Positions 1 to 6,773 of a DNA stretch of 64,000 nt are shown piece after piece (within the stretch, counting starts at the first letter, position 1; each line of letters begins with the position of its first letter). The translations under genes were made by a program, and so were the position numbers. Origin of the DNA: Bacillota bacterium (GTDB lineage Bacteria; Bacillota; Clostridia; Acetivibrionales; DSM-1351); the NCBI GenBank assembly GCA_023400235.1, contig JAEXFI010000050.1:1-64000 (forward strand). Direction: 5' to 3'. The notes under the pieces were generated by a model. That model did not search any database. It was not told the DNA's origin and was given only the letters and a program-made list of their open reading frames with translations.

Positions 1-9
1 GGTCGGAGA

Positions 10-117
10 TTTTTGAGCGAGAGAATTTGGCTTGCGGCAAGGCGAAGACGCGAAGGAAGGCTTTGTGCCTTACAAACGGCTTCAACGTAGCCGAAGGGTA
101 AATTCGCCGCTCAAAAA
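10..117. repeat. Palindromic multi-hairpin element
   Basis: An outer inverted repeat pairs TTTTTGAGCG (10-19) with CGCTCAAAAA (108-117) and continues as GAATTT/AAATTC (23-28 with 100-105). Inside it are four short hairpins: CTTG/CAAG (31-34, 38-41), GCG/CGC (42-44, 49-51), AAGGC/GCCTT (57-61, 67-71) and CGGCT/AGCCG (77-81, 89-93). The whole can fold like a cloverleaf. It is visibly GC-richer than the AT-rich DNA to its right, and its minus strand reads open across its full length. No known RNA family is recognised. It could be a dispersed palindromic repeat or a structured RNA. Confidence 0.6.
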
Positions 118-274
118 CGTATTATACTTTGTTAATAGAGGGTATATACATTATATTATATAATCCCATTCACCAATACCCCCTTAAGCCATATTATATA
201 TTAAGCGGAGCTATGCCGGAAAATTGAGCGGGTGAGGGACCGTGAGTGTTCCCGCAGGCGGATGGAGGTCACAC

Positions 275-1006
275 ATGTATTACAGTGAAAGATTTGATCG
301 GCGAAACAGCGATTCCAACATAATTACAGGTGTGTATGGTGATGTTAATGGTGACAGCATAAGAGACTATGTATATCTTACAGGCACCAGAACTCCAGAC
401 AGCGGCTATATACAGAATATAACCCTGGTCATAAGAGACGGCAGGACAGGAATCAGGCAAAAAGCCAGACTTAAGTCCGATTCCGGATATTCTCCCACGG
501 TTACCCTTCAGGATTTTACCGGAGACGGCATAAAGGATATAATGGTGGGTATTGCCTCCGGGGGCAGCGGAGGAATAATGTTCTATTACATATTTTCAGA
601 TGTGAACAACCGGCTTTTTCAGATGTTTGACTATGAGGAGTACAATCAAAGATATACCTATGAGGTCAGATATGAAGACTACTATAAGGTCACCGTCAGA
701 AACAAGGAGAGGGAGGTCTCGTTCATTATTGATATCACTAATAAGGGAAAAGAGTATCTTAATGAAATATATACTCCCCAGGGAATACTAAAGCAGCCCA
801 TTGAAGGCTGGGTAGATCCCCTGGGTGGACTGTACCCTGTGGATTTTGACGGAAACGGAATTTATGAGCTTCTGGGTTACCAGAGCATTGCGGGAAGGTA
901 TCATGCTGATTCCCTGGGATACGTGCAGAGTGTCCTTAAGTGGAACGGCAAAAGATTTTACCTTATGAATCAGTATGTGGCTGTGTTTGGTGCGGAATCG
1001 GGGTAG
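275..1006 (+). CDS. FG-GAP/VCBS-like repeat protein
   Basis: A 243-residue protein of unknown function. It carries three acidic, calcium-loop-like repeats: GDVNGDSIRDYVYLTG near residue 22, DFTGDGIKDIMVG near 80 and DFDGNGIYELLGY near 190. The D-x-(N/T/D)-G-D/N-G/S-I spacing is typical of FG-GAP/VCBS blades of beta-propellers. No signal peptide or membrane segment is visible, so it is probably cytoplasmic or spore-associated; the location is inferred. The ATG at 275 is chosen because GGAGG lies 6 bases upstream (264-268). An in-frame GTG at 242 has no such site. It stands alone between the palindromic element and a tRNA cluster. Confidence 0.7.
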   Translation: MYYSERFDRRNSDSNIITGVYGDVNGDSIRDYVYLTGTRTPDSGYIQNITLVIRDGRTGIRQKARLKSDSGYSPTVTLQDFTGDGIKDIMVGIASGGSGGIMFYYIFSDVNNRLFQMFDYEEYNQRYTYEVRYEDYYKVTVRNKEREVSFIIDITNKGKEYLNEIYTPQGILKQPIEGWVDPLGGLYPVDFDGNGIYELLGYQSIAGRYHADSLGYVQSVLKWNGKRFYLMNQYVAVFGAESG

Positions 1007-1223
1007 AGGAGCTTATTATAACGCAGTCAAAGAAATATCTATTGATTTGAGTGATAAATGGTTTAGTTCTCTATGGGATAAAAAATAATATAATATATAA
1101 AATGCCGGGGCCGGGTTAAAAATATACAATAAAATTATTACAATCAATATAAATTTTTAATATTTTTCACATATACATATATGGCGTATTAATATAAAAT
1201 TTGGATAGTGAAAATAATTTATT

Positions 1224-1252
1224 CTGGCTGGTGGATTTATTCCACCGGCCGG
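1224..1252. other. Hairpin in intergenic spacer
   Basis: The gap from 1007 to 1512 has no gene. It holds a 12-bp stem (1224-1235 with 1241-1252, one or two G-T pairs) around the loop TTTAT. No T-run follows on either strand, so it is not a clear terminator. Confidence 0.45.
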
Positions 1253-1284
1253 TCTTAAAATATATTCCTCCTGAAAAATGTGAG

Positions 1285-1320
1285 TCCTTATGTTTTTAAG
1301 ACATGAGGATTTTTGTTTTG
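1285..1320 (+). terminator. Terminator-like hairpin
   Basis: TCCTTATGT (1285-1293) pairs with ACATGAGGA (1301-1309) and is followed by the T-rich tract TTTTTGTTTTG. It is placed to stop reads entering the tRNA cluster from the left. It lies about 280 bases past the upstream gene, so the link to that gene is uncertain. Confidence 0.55.
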
Positions 1321-1449
1321 CAGTTGGCTGACAGGTGTTTCAAACTTATTTGAGGAAGGCCTGTAAGTAAAGAGTAATAGCCAAGTTGGACAGATTTTTA
1401 CAGCCATAAAATGCCATTAAATCCGGATTGAAAAAATAATAAAATTCTA

Positions 1450-1479
1450 TTGACATACCAGATACTTGTTATGTATAAT
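1450..1479 (+). promoter_or_regulatory. Promoter of the tRNA cluster
   Basis: TTGACA (1450-1455) and TATAAT (1474-1479) are separated by 18 bases, both perfect consensus boxes. The first tRNA begins 34 bases after the -10 box. Confidence 0.75.
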
Positions 1480-1512
1480 GTAAAAGCACGTTGGAAAACG
1501 GGCAAAATTAAT

Positions 1513-1589
1513 GGCGGCGTAGCTCAGTTGGCCAGAGCATCCGGTTCATACCCGGCAGGTCGTAGGTTCAAATCCCACCGCCGCTACCA
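1513..1589 (+). tRNA. tRNA-Met (CAT), elongator type
   Basis: A 77-nt cloverleaf with encoded CCA. The acceptor is GGCGGCG/CGCCGCT (G1-T72 wobble), the D-stem is GCTC/GAGC and the anticodon loop is TTCATAC. It lacks the GGG/CCC anticodon stem of initiators, and its GGCGGCGTAGCTCAG start resembles elongator Met. Two oddities: T27-C43 does not pair, and the T-stem GTAGG/CCCAC has an A-C mismatch. Ile2 (CAT with lysidine) is a less likely alternative. Confidence 0.85.
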
Positions 1590-1593
1590 GCTT

Positions 1594-1614
1594 AAGCGAT
1601 AGTAAATATCGCTT
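1594..1614 (+). other. Hairpin between tRNAs
   Basis: AAGCGATA (1594-1601) pairs perfectly with TATCGCTT (1607-1614) between tRNA-Met and tRNA-Glu. It probably marks processing of the co-transcript; the following TTATTTTA is too weak for a clear terminator. Confidence 0.4.
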
Positions 1615-1621
1615 ATTTTAT

Positions 1622-1696
1622 GGCCCATTGGTCAAGTGGTTAAGACACCGCCCTTTCACGGCGATAACAGGGGTTCGAGTCCCCTATGGGTCACCA
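1622..1696 (+). tRNA. tRNA-Glu (TTC)
   Basis: A 75-nt tRNA with encoded CCA. The acceptor is GGCCCAT/ATGGGTC with discriminator A, the anticodon loop is CTTTCAC (anticodon TTC) and the T-arm is GGGG-TTCGAGT-CCCC. The anticodon stem reads CCGCC/GGCGA, leaving a C27-A43 mismatch where G is expected. Its last 20 bases (1677-1696) recur exactly at 1985-2004. Confidence 0.88.
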
Positions 1697-2004
1697 TTTA
1701 TTACAATTTTATAGACTTTCATAGAATCATTTTCGAATGATAAGGGACTCGAACCCGAGAGGGCGCGAGCGTGGCGGAATGGCCTGAACGGCCATGAAGC
1801 AGTGAGCGTAGGAGTCCGGCACCACGTCGCAGCAGATTACGCTCTACTTAAAATCCATTAATGAAACTAATCATGGATTTTAAGTACCGCTACATCTCTT
1901 CTCCTTTTCCCCACAAGTCTGTGACTTGCAGGGACCCCGGATTAGCGAGCGGTGGACGACGTCAATAGCATGCGGCGCATGCGTGAGTCCCCTATGGGTC
2001 ACCA
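1697..2004. mobile_element. Structured insert bounded by tRNA-Glu 3'-end duplication
   Basis: The final 20 bases of tRNA-Glu (1677-1696) are repeated exactly at 1985-2004, like attL/attR of an element integrated at a tRNA 3' end. The 288 bases between contain no convincing gene. They hold perfect hairpins: ATGGCC/GGCCAT (1779-1784, 1790-1795), AGCGTA/TACGCT (1805-1810, 1838-1843), a 14-bp stem (1845-1858, 1873-1886), CAAGTC/GACTTG (1914-1919, 1923-1928) and GCATGC/GCATGC (1968-1973, 1977-1982). Bases 1744-1756 are an exact inverted copy of the tRNA-Glu T-arm (1671-1683). There is no integrase. It could be a remnant, a miniature element or a tRNA-derived duplication. Confidence 0.55.
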
Positions 2005-2008
2005 AATT

Positions 2009-2084
2009 GGGAGCTTAGCTCAGCTGGGAGAGCATCTGCCTTACAAGCAGAGGGTCATAGGTTCGAGCCCTATAGTTCCCACCA
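2009..2084 (+). tRNA. tRNA-Val (TAC)
   Basis: A 76-nt tRNA with encoded CCA. The acceptor is GGGAGCT/AGTTCCC, the D-stem GCTC/GAGC, the anticodon stem TCTGC/GCAGA with loop CTTACAA (anticodon TAC), and the T-arm ATAGG/CCTAT. All stems pair well. It begins 4 bases after the duplicated tRNA-Glu end. Confidence 0.93.
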
Positions 2085-2119
2085 GCAAAAACACTTTCGT
2101 AAAAGCGGAAGTGTTTTTT
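2085..2119 (+). terminator. Terminator of the tRNA cluster
   Basis: AAAACACTT-type left arm pairs with the GAAGTGTTTT right arm around the TCGTAAAAGC loop, and runs into TTTTTTT. It directly follows the tRNA-Val CCA. Confidence 0.8.
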
Positions 2120-2235
2120 TCTTTATCTATTGGAATATATTAATTGTCAGGGTATGATGAGTGTCTCAAACCGTGCGGGTTGTACAGCAGCAGGAAAGTG
2201 ACCCTGGTGTATTCCTTCCGGCAAGAAAACTCCGG

Positions 2236-2742
2236 CTAAGGCAGCTTGACCGGGAACTTATAAATAGTTGCCATTACAACTATAACAGATAGGAGGTATG
2301 CCACCAGCGGTTTTTTATGATGGACCATCCATATGAAAAACATCATAATATTCCATAGTACCGAGAAAATAAAGCACCAGCCATAATTATATTCAATTTG
2401 GCCATACATGAAGAAAATGTATTCCAGTAAAGAATACACAACCGTGTATTTCACCAATTTCAAAAACTTCTTGAAAGTGCCTTCAGGCAGATTGGACAAT
2501 AACATGATTGCTGTTAACGGTAAAATAACAAACGTATAAATAAGCTCAATGGCGGTATGACTTTGGAACAGCCCCGGTTTTACACTCCAAAGGTAATGTC
2601 GGTAATATATTGTATTATACAGAAGATTACCAATGGCAGATAAGAGCATTGTAGACTGATAGCTTTGCCAGTTTCTCCAGTCTCCCCACTTCCAGGCAGA
2701 AATAACAACTAGTAGTATTACCGCGGCATTCAAAACAGGCAT
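2236..2742 (-). CDS. CBO0543-like multipass membrane protein
   Basis: A protein of about 168 residues with five or so hydrophobic helices and the early motif AWKWGDWRNW. This resembles the CBO0543 family of small clostridial and bacillar membrane proteins, whose function is unknown. The chosen ATG at 2742 has GGGAGG only 2 bases upstream, which is tight. A GTG at 2772 would add ten polar residues but has no ribosome site. It is the first of several minus-strand membrane genes, about 85 bases downstream of the YitT gene's stop. Confidence 0.65.
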   Translation of the reverse strand: MPVLNAAVILLVVISAWKWGDWRNWQSYQSTMLLSAIGNLLYNTIYYRHYLWSVKPGLFQSHTAIELIYTFVILPLTAIMLLSNLPEGTFKKFLKLVKYTVVYSLLEYIFFMYGQIEYNYGWCFIFSVLWNIMMFFIWMVHHKKPLVAYLLSVIVVMATIYKFPVKLP

Positions 2743-2826
2743 GGCCTCCCTTGCTGAATTACATGATGTCACAATATATTATGCCCGTTCTCAATTTACA
2801 ATTATGCAATTAATGAATTTTTCAAA

Positions 2827-3678
2827 TTAGCTATCAGTATTTCGAAAGCCTTTTCCTATGATTTGAGAGGTATTGCTTATGGTAATAAAGGCAGAGGGAT
2901 CAATACTCCTGATAAAAGAGCGCAATTTTACAGCCTGGCGCCTGTTCACAACAGTAGAAATTACATTTTCCTGACAGTGTGTAAAAGCACCTTCAGCCTT
3001 GTATATGGTGGCTCCCCGGTTAAGCCGGGTAACAATATAATCCCGGATAAGCTCATCCTTTGAGCTGATAATGACCATTTGCTTACTAATATTTAAGCCT
3101 TCAATAACCGAGTCTATGGTAAAAGCCTTTAAAATCAGGCCCAGTACGGAATAAAGGCCTATTTTTATACCGAAAACAGCCCCAGCCCCAAGAGCTATCA
3201 CAAAATCGGTAATCAAAAGAGTTTTGCCGATATTTATTTTTGTATACTTGCTGAGTATTTTTGCGGCAATATCAGTCCCTCCGGTGGAGGCGTTGCAGTT
3301 AAACACAATTGCAGAACCTACCGCTGGAAATATAATGGAGTAGATAAGCTCCAAAAGCATATCATTGGTAAGTGGCCGGCTTAAGGGAACTAGTTTCTGG
3401 ATAATCCATACAATGCCGGACAAGGCAAAGCTGGAGTAAACGGTTTTTGAGCCGAAGTCGGAGCCAAGAAAGAAATAGCCTATGCCCAGCAGCAGAATAT
3501 TTATTATAAGCATCATGGGGCCCACATCAATCCTGGGAAAGAAGCTGCTGGAGATTATAGCCAGGCCGCTCACTCCGCCGGTAGCATAATGATTGGGTAT
3601 TTTAAACAGGGCTATTCCAATTCCGACCAGCAGCAATCCAAGATTTATAAGCAGAAATTCGGTAAATCTTTTTCTCAT
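2827..3678 (-). CDS. YitT family membrane protein
   Basis: A 283-residue integral membrane protein. It has about five N-terminal helices, the family signature HYATGGVSGLAI near residue 30 and FNCNASTGGTDIAAK near 130, and a soluble C-terminal DUF2179-type domain beginning near 200. YitT proteins are common in Firmicutes and their transported substrate is not established. The ATG at 3678 is preceded by GGGGAG with 6-base spacing; the longer frame to 3696 overlaps the upstream gene and is less likely. It follows the small membrane gene at 3696-3986 closely, suggesting one transcript. A paralogue lies at 37507. Confidence 0.85.
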   Translation of the reverse strand: MRKRFTEFLLINLGLLLVGIGIALFKIPNHYATGGVSGLAIISSSFFPRIDVGPMMLIINILLLGIGYFFLGSDFGSKTVYSSFALSGIVWIIQKLVPLSRPLTNDMLLELIYSIIFPAVGSAIVFNCNASTGGTDIAAKILSKYTKINIGKTLLITDFVIALGAGAVFGIKIGLYSVLGLILKAFTIDSVIEGLNISKQMVIISSKDELIRDYIVTRLNRGATIYKAEGAFTHCQENVISTVVNRRQAVKLRSFIRSIDPSAFITISNTSQIIGKGFRNTDS

Positions 3679-3695
3679 AAACGGCTCCCCAATCA

Positions 3696-3986
3696 CTATT
3701 TCTCAGCAACATTTCTGCTGCGCTGCAATATACCCATAATAAATGCAGTGATAAAGGACAGGAAAAAAACTATACATGCTATGAGTGCCAGGATAACAAA
3801 GCCAATGTCCTCAAAGCCGGTAGAGAAGAATCTTGCCTTTAAATATGAGGCAATGCCTGCCAGGGCCGCCAACATTGCCGGGATGTATTTTACCAGGGGT
3901 AGCTTTTTAAACTGCCATCCAAGAAAAAATGTTACCAGCATGGCAAAAATACCGGCAATTGAAACAACTACGTAAAATCCTCTCAT
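3696..3986 (-). CDS. Small membrane protein, unknown function
   Basis: A 96-residue protein with three predicted transmembrane helices (about residues 4-24, 34-50 and 60-88) and a basic tail. GAGAGGA lies about 8 bases upstream of the ATG. It ends 17 bases before the start of the YitT gene and is probably co-transcribed with it. No family is recognised. Confidence 0.65.
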   Translation of the reverse strand: MRGFYVVVSIAGIFAMLVTFFLGWQFKKLPLVKYIPAMLAALAGIASYLKARFFSTGFEDIGFVILALIACIVFFLSFITAFIMGILQRSRNVAEK

Positions 3987-4133
3987 GGCTGAAATATCCT
4001 CTCTTTTTCATAATGTCTGCAGTAAGCTGTTAATATATAGAATAAATATAAAACGCATACCGGTATAATAATATAATATCTTAAAAAGTATAAGATATTC
4101 AGCATTGAGGTCAGGATTTTTTAAGGTAACGGC

Positions 4134-5234
4134 TTATATGACCCCCAGGCTGCGTGCAGCGTTAATGAGAAAGTCCTGTACATTCGTCACAATACTGTTG
4201 ACACTGAGGCTTCCCCTGTCATGGAGCTTACCAACTGCAAATTCTGAAATATCAATTGTGTAAAAATATACCGGGCGAAGGCTGCCATCGGCGCACCTAT
4301 GCCAGGAAGGAGTCATATTTCCGGCAGCAATGGTGTGCAGCTGGGTAGCCAGTGCTATTACAGTAGTTGCCTTCATAATGTGCTGCCGCATTGCGTCCTG
4401 TGCTTCATATACATTTCCAATAACACCCGGCAGAGGCCCGTCATCCCGTATGGAACCCGCCAGGACGAAAGGAACCTGTTTCCTTACACAAGAAGCTATG
4501 ATCCCTTCACTCATGCCGTTTTTTTCTACAAAAGCTTCTATGGAGCCGGCGCATCTGACCCTGTTGATGGTCTCGAGATGGTGATAGTGGCCATTGTAAT
4601 ACAGCTCCTTGGTATATATGTCCTGCCCCAACCCTGTATTGAAAAGGCCGGCCTCAAGGTCATGGGTGGCCAATGCATTTCCGGCAAACAGTGCGTCCAC
4701 GTAGCCATGTTCTATAAGCCCTGACATTGAACGGCGGGCATCAAAGTCAAAAGCTACCGCCGGACCGAGCACCCACACAATGGAACCGTGCTCGCGGTCA
4801 TGCCTTAAAATATCGTATAACTGGTCATAATCTCTGGAATAGGAGGATTCTCTGGACTTACCCGTACGAAAGGCAAAGTTCTGCACCTTTCCAGTATTAC
4901 TCTGCTTAAAGGCATCATAATGAATAAATACTCCGTTGGAAAGGTCTTCTTCTCTGCCGGTTACAACCGGTTCACCCTTTCTGACCCTTCTTGCCTCAAC
5001 CGCAAAGGGCGTTCCGTGCCTGATTACCACGGCGCAGTCCATTCTTGGTGCATTAATTAATTTCCATGAGTTACCAATTTTAAAATACTCTGGATATATG
5101 GTTGTAGCATAAAAATTATCCGGCAGGAGGCCGTCCCCGGGTGCAGGTGAAGTGGATACAGACGGAGCGGCTTCAAAGCGGGATTCCTGGAAATCAGGTG
5201 CTGCATATTTGGGAAGTGTGAACAAATTTGTCAT
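4134..5234 (-). CDS. TIGR00300 / LOR-SDH domain protein, ornithine cyclodeaminase-like
   Basis: A 366-residue cytosolic protein. The stretch GNALATHDLEAGLFNTGLG near residue 185 and the following GHYHHLETINRV match the family known as the LOR/SDH bifunctional-enzyme conserved domain. That family includes the archaeal-type ornithine cyclodeaminase and the C-terminal half of cyanobacterial ArgE/AgrE-type enzymes. The likely reaction is ornithine to proline plus ammonia; this is inferred from the family and not visible in the sequence. A Rossmann-like GPAVAFDFDARRSM segment lies near 158. The first 40 residues are low in complexity (P, S, A rich). It stands alone, and the ATG at 5234 is the first in-frame start. 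Confidence 0.65.
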   Translation of the reverse strand: MTNLFTLPKYAAPDFQESRFEAAPSVSTSPAPGDGLLPDNFYATTIYPEYFKIGNSWKLINAPRMDCAVVIRHGTPFAVEARRVRKGEPVVTGREEDLSNGVFIHYDAFKQSNTGKVQNFAFRTGKSRESSYSRDYDQLYDILRHDREHGSIVWVLGPAVAFDFDARRSMSGLIEHGYVDALFAGNALATHDLEAGLFNTGLGQDIYTKELYYNGHYHHLETINRVRCAGSIEAFVEKNGMSEGIIASCVRKQVPFVLAGSIRDDGPLPGVIGNVYEAQDAMRQHIMKATTVIALATQLHTIAAGNMTPSWHRCADGSLRPVYFYTIDISEFAVGKLHDRGSLSVNSIVTNVQDFLINAARSLGVI

Positions 5235-5343
5235 CCTTTCTGAGCTGGTGGCGTTTTATAGCCGGCATTTATACCGGCTATAAACATTGTATCAGTACAT
5301 TTTTTAATTTGAAAGACTCTTTTTATGTATTCGCCGAAAATAT

Positions 5344-5372
5344 AAAAAACCCGGCTGGTGGCCGGGTTTTTT
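5344..5372 (-). terminator. Bidirectional terminator
   Basis: CCCGGC/GCCGGG (5350-5355 with 5361-5366) is flanked by A6 on one side and T6 on the other, so it works on both strands. It lies about 50 bases past the stop of the minus-strand PPC-domain gene, with a second inverted repeat (ATTGAGAAA/TTTCTCAAT) between. Confidence 0.8.
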
Positions 5373-5421
5373 AATTGAGAAAAGAACAGCTTTCTCAATT
5401 GCTTCTAATAATAATTAAGAA

Positions 5422-6222
5422 TTAAACAGCAGTCATTCTTAATTTGTAATTCAAAACAGACTCTGAAGTATTGTTGAAAACCTTAATATAATAGGTTCCA
5501 GGTGACAGGGTAACGGTACTTTCACCAATACCTCCGTCAGAGCACACATAGCCTCCGGTGCTGTTGTAAACGCTGAAATGGTAGGTTGAGTCAGACGAAT
5601 ATGGACTGGTAAGCACGATACGTTCGGTGGTAGTGCTGCTTACAGAAAATCTGTAATAGTCCACATCTCCAAGGGGATGGATATTAGCTTCCAGGTAGAG
5701 ATTTCCAGAGCCCATATTTGTAGCCAGAGCAAGGGTGTCGTTGAATTCATAAGCATCCCCGCCGTGAACCGGAGTTGTAGGATCCGGGTTTGTAGAATTG
5801 GAACCTGATACAGTCAGTGTATAGTTGCTGCTGGACTTGCCTGAGTAGCCTTTAACATTGATATAATACTGCCCGGCACTTAAAATCTTGTTGATTTTTT
5901 CACTGGTATTTCCAGTAGTGGTTGAAGAGGTTATCATAGTCCCTTTTGCATCATAGAGATATAAATCGTAATCGCAGCCGCTGGGAATGTTGCTAAGGGT
6001 AAAGGTTGTGTTTGTAGTTGCTGTCAGATTCAGCCTGAAATAATCAGTGTCTTTATCGACTGAGATATTGCCATATACCGTATCTCCGGCAGCTATGGAA
6101 TTTGCTGTTGCAATGGTGTTATTGCTTTCGGTTTCATATACTGTAGCGGCAAACACCGTATTGGAAAAAGATATGGAAAACAAAAGCGCAGCACAAATTA
6201 TTAAAGAAAATAGTTTTTTCAT
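5422..6222 (-). CDS. Secreted protein with two PPC (pre-peptidase C-terminal) domains
   Basis: A 266-residue exported protein. A signal peptide (KK charge, hydrophobic core, likely cleavage after VFAA near residue 26) is followed by two beta-sandwich PPC domains. Domain 1 (about 30-140) starts ETESNNTIATANSI and contains DTDYFRLNL and GQYYINVKGYSG. After a short N/P/T linker, domain 2 (about 155-265) starts YEFNDTLALATN and contains DVDYYRFSV and GTYYIKVFN. PPC domains usually accompany secreted peptidases, but no catalytic domain is present here, so this is a free-standing binding module. GGAGG is 8 bases before the ATG. It stands alone. Confidence 0.8.
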   Translation of the reverse strand: MKKLFSLIICAALLFSISFSNTVFAATVYETESNNTIATANSIAAGDTVYGNISVDKDTDYFRLNLTATTNTTFTLSNIPSGCDYDLYLYDAKGTMITSSTTTGNTSEKINKILSAGQYYINVKGYSGKSSSNYTLTVSGSNSTNPDPTTPVHGGDAYEFNDTLALATNMGSGNLYLEANIHPLGDVDYYRFSVSSTTTERIVLTSPYSSDSTYHFSVYNSTGGYVCSDGGIGESTVTLSPGTYYIKVFNNTSESVLNYKLRMTAV

Positions 6223-6719
6223 TAAATTACCTCCGTAAAATTGTAGTTTGGATTTTTGCCCGTTATATTAGGGCGATGAATAATAAAAAGCAATAATATT
6301 TTTGCTTCAGGACAGGCCTGATTTTTAAGAAATGCATTTCCAATAAAGATATTCCCGGTTGCAACCGTTAATCATGAGCTCTGTAATTATTATATCCCAT
6401 CTGGCCCATTTTTCCAAACCCCGTATAGGGGTGAACCTGTCCCAAGGATTGGTATTAAAGCCTTTCCGGGTTTTGAAAAACAAAGCTATTCTATGAAAAA
6501 CAGAGCTAATCTGCTCTAATCGGCTGCAAAAAAATCTTTCGACAACAGTTTTCATAATACTCGCAAACTTACTTAGTGCTCAGTATTCAAGCAAGCTTTA
6601 AACAGTTAAATTGATGTTCTACTTATACAACTTTTTGCAGATAAGTGTCTAAATAATATTTAACATTGTTACCATAAAATGACAAAAAATAATCAAAGGC
6701 TGAATTATAATCATTCTGC
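6223..6719. other. Intergenic region upstream of spoIIE
   Basis: About 550 bases separate the PPC gene and spoIIE. A 76-codon minus-strand frame (6325-6555) has no ribosome site and is not called. TTCGACA at 6538-6544 is the complement of the Spo0A box TGTCGAA. It is about 230 bases from the spoIIE start, so its relevance is uncertain. Nothing else clear is seen. Confidence 0.3.
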
Positions 6720-6773
6720 ATGCTAAAGACACTGCGGTGTAATATACAAGCTGAACACAGGGGGACACATAAG

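Noticed and set aside
1952..2143. 63-codon plus-strand frame
   Set aside because: It runs through the duplicated tRNA end and the whole of tRNA-Val, so it is not coding.
6325..6555. 76-codon minus-strand frame upstream of spoIIE
   Set aside because: No ribosome site, no recognisable motif and composition like non-coding DNA. It remains a weak possibility.
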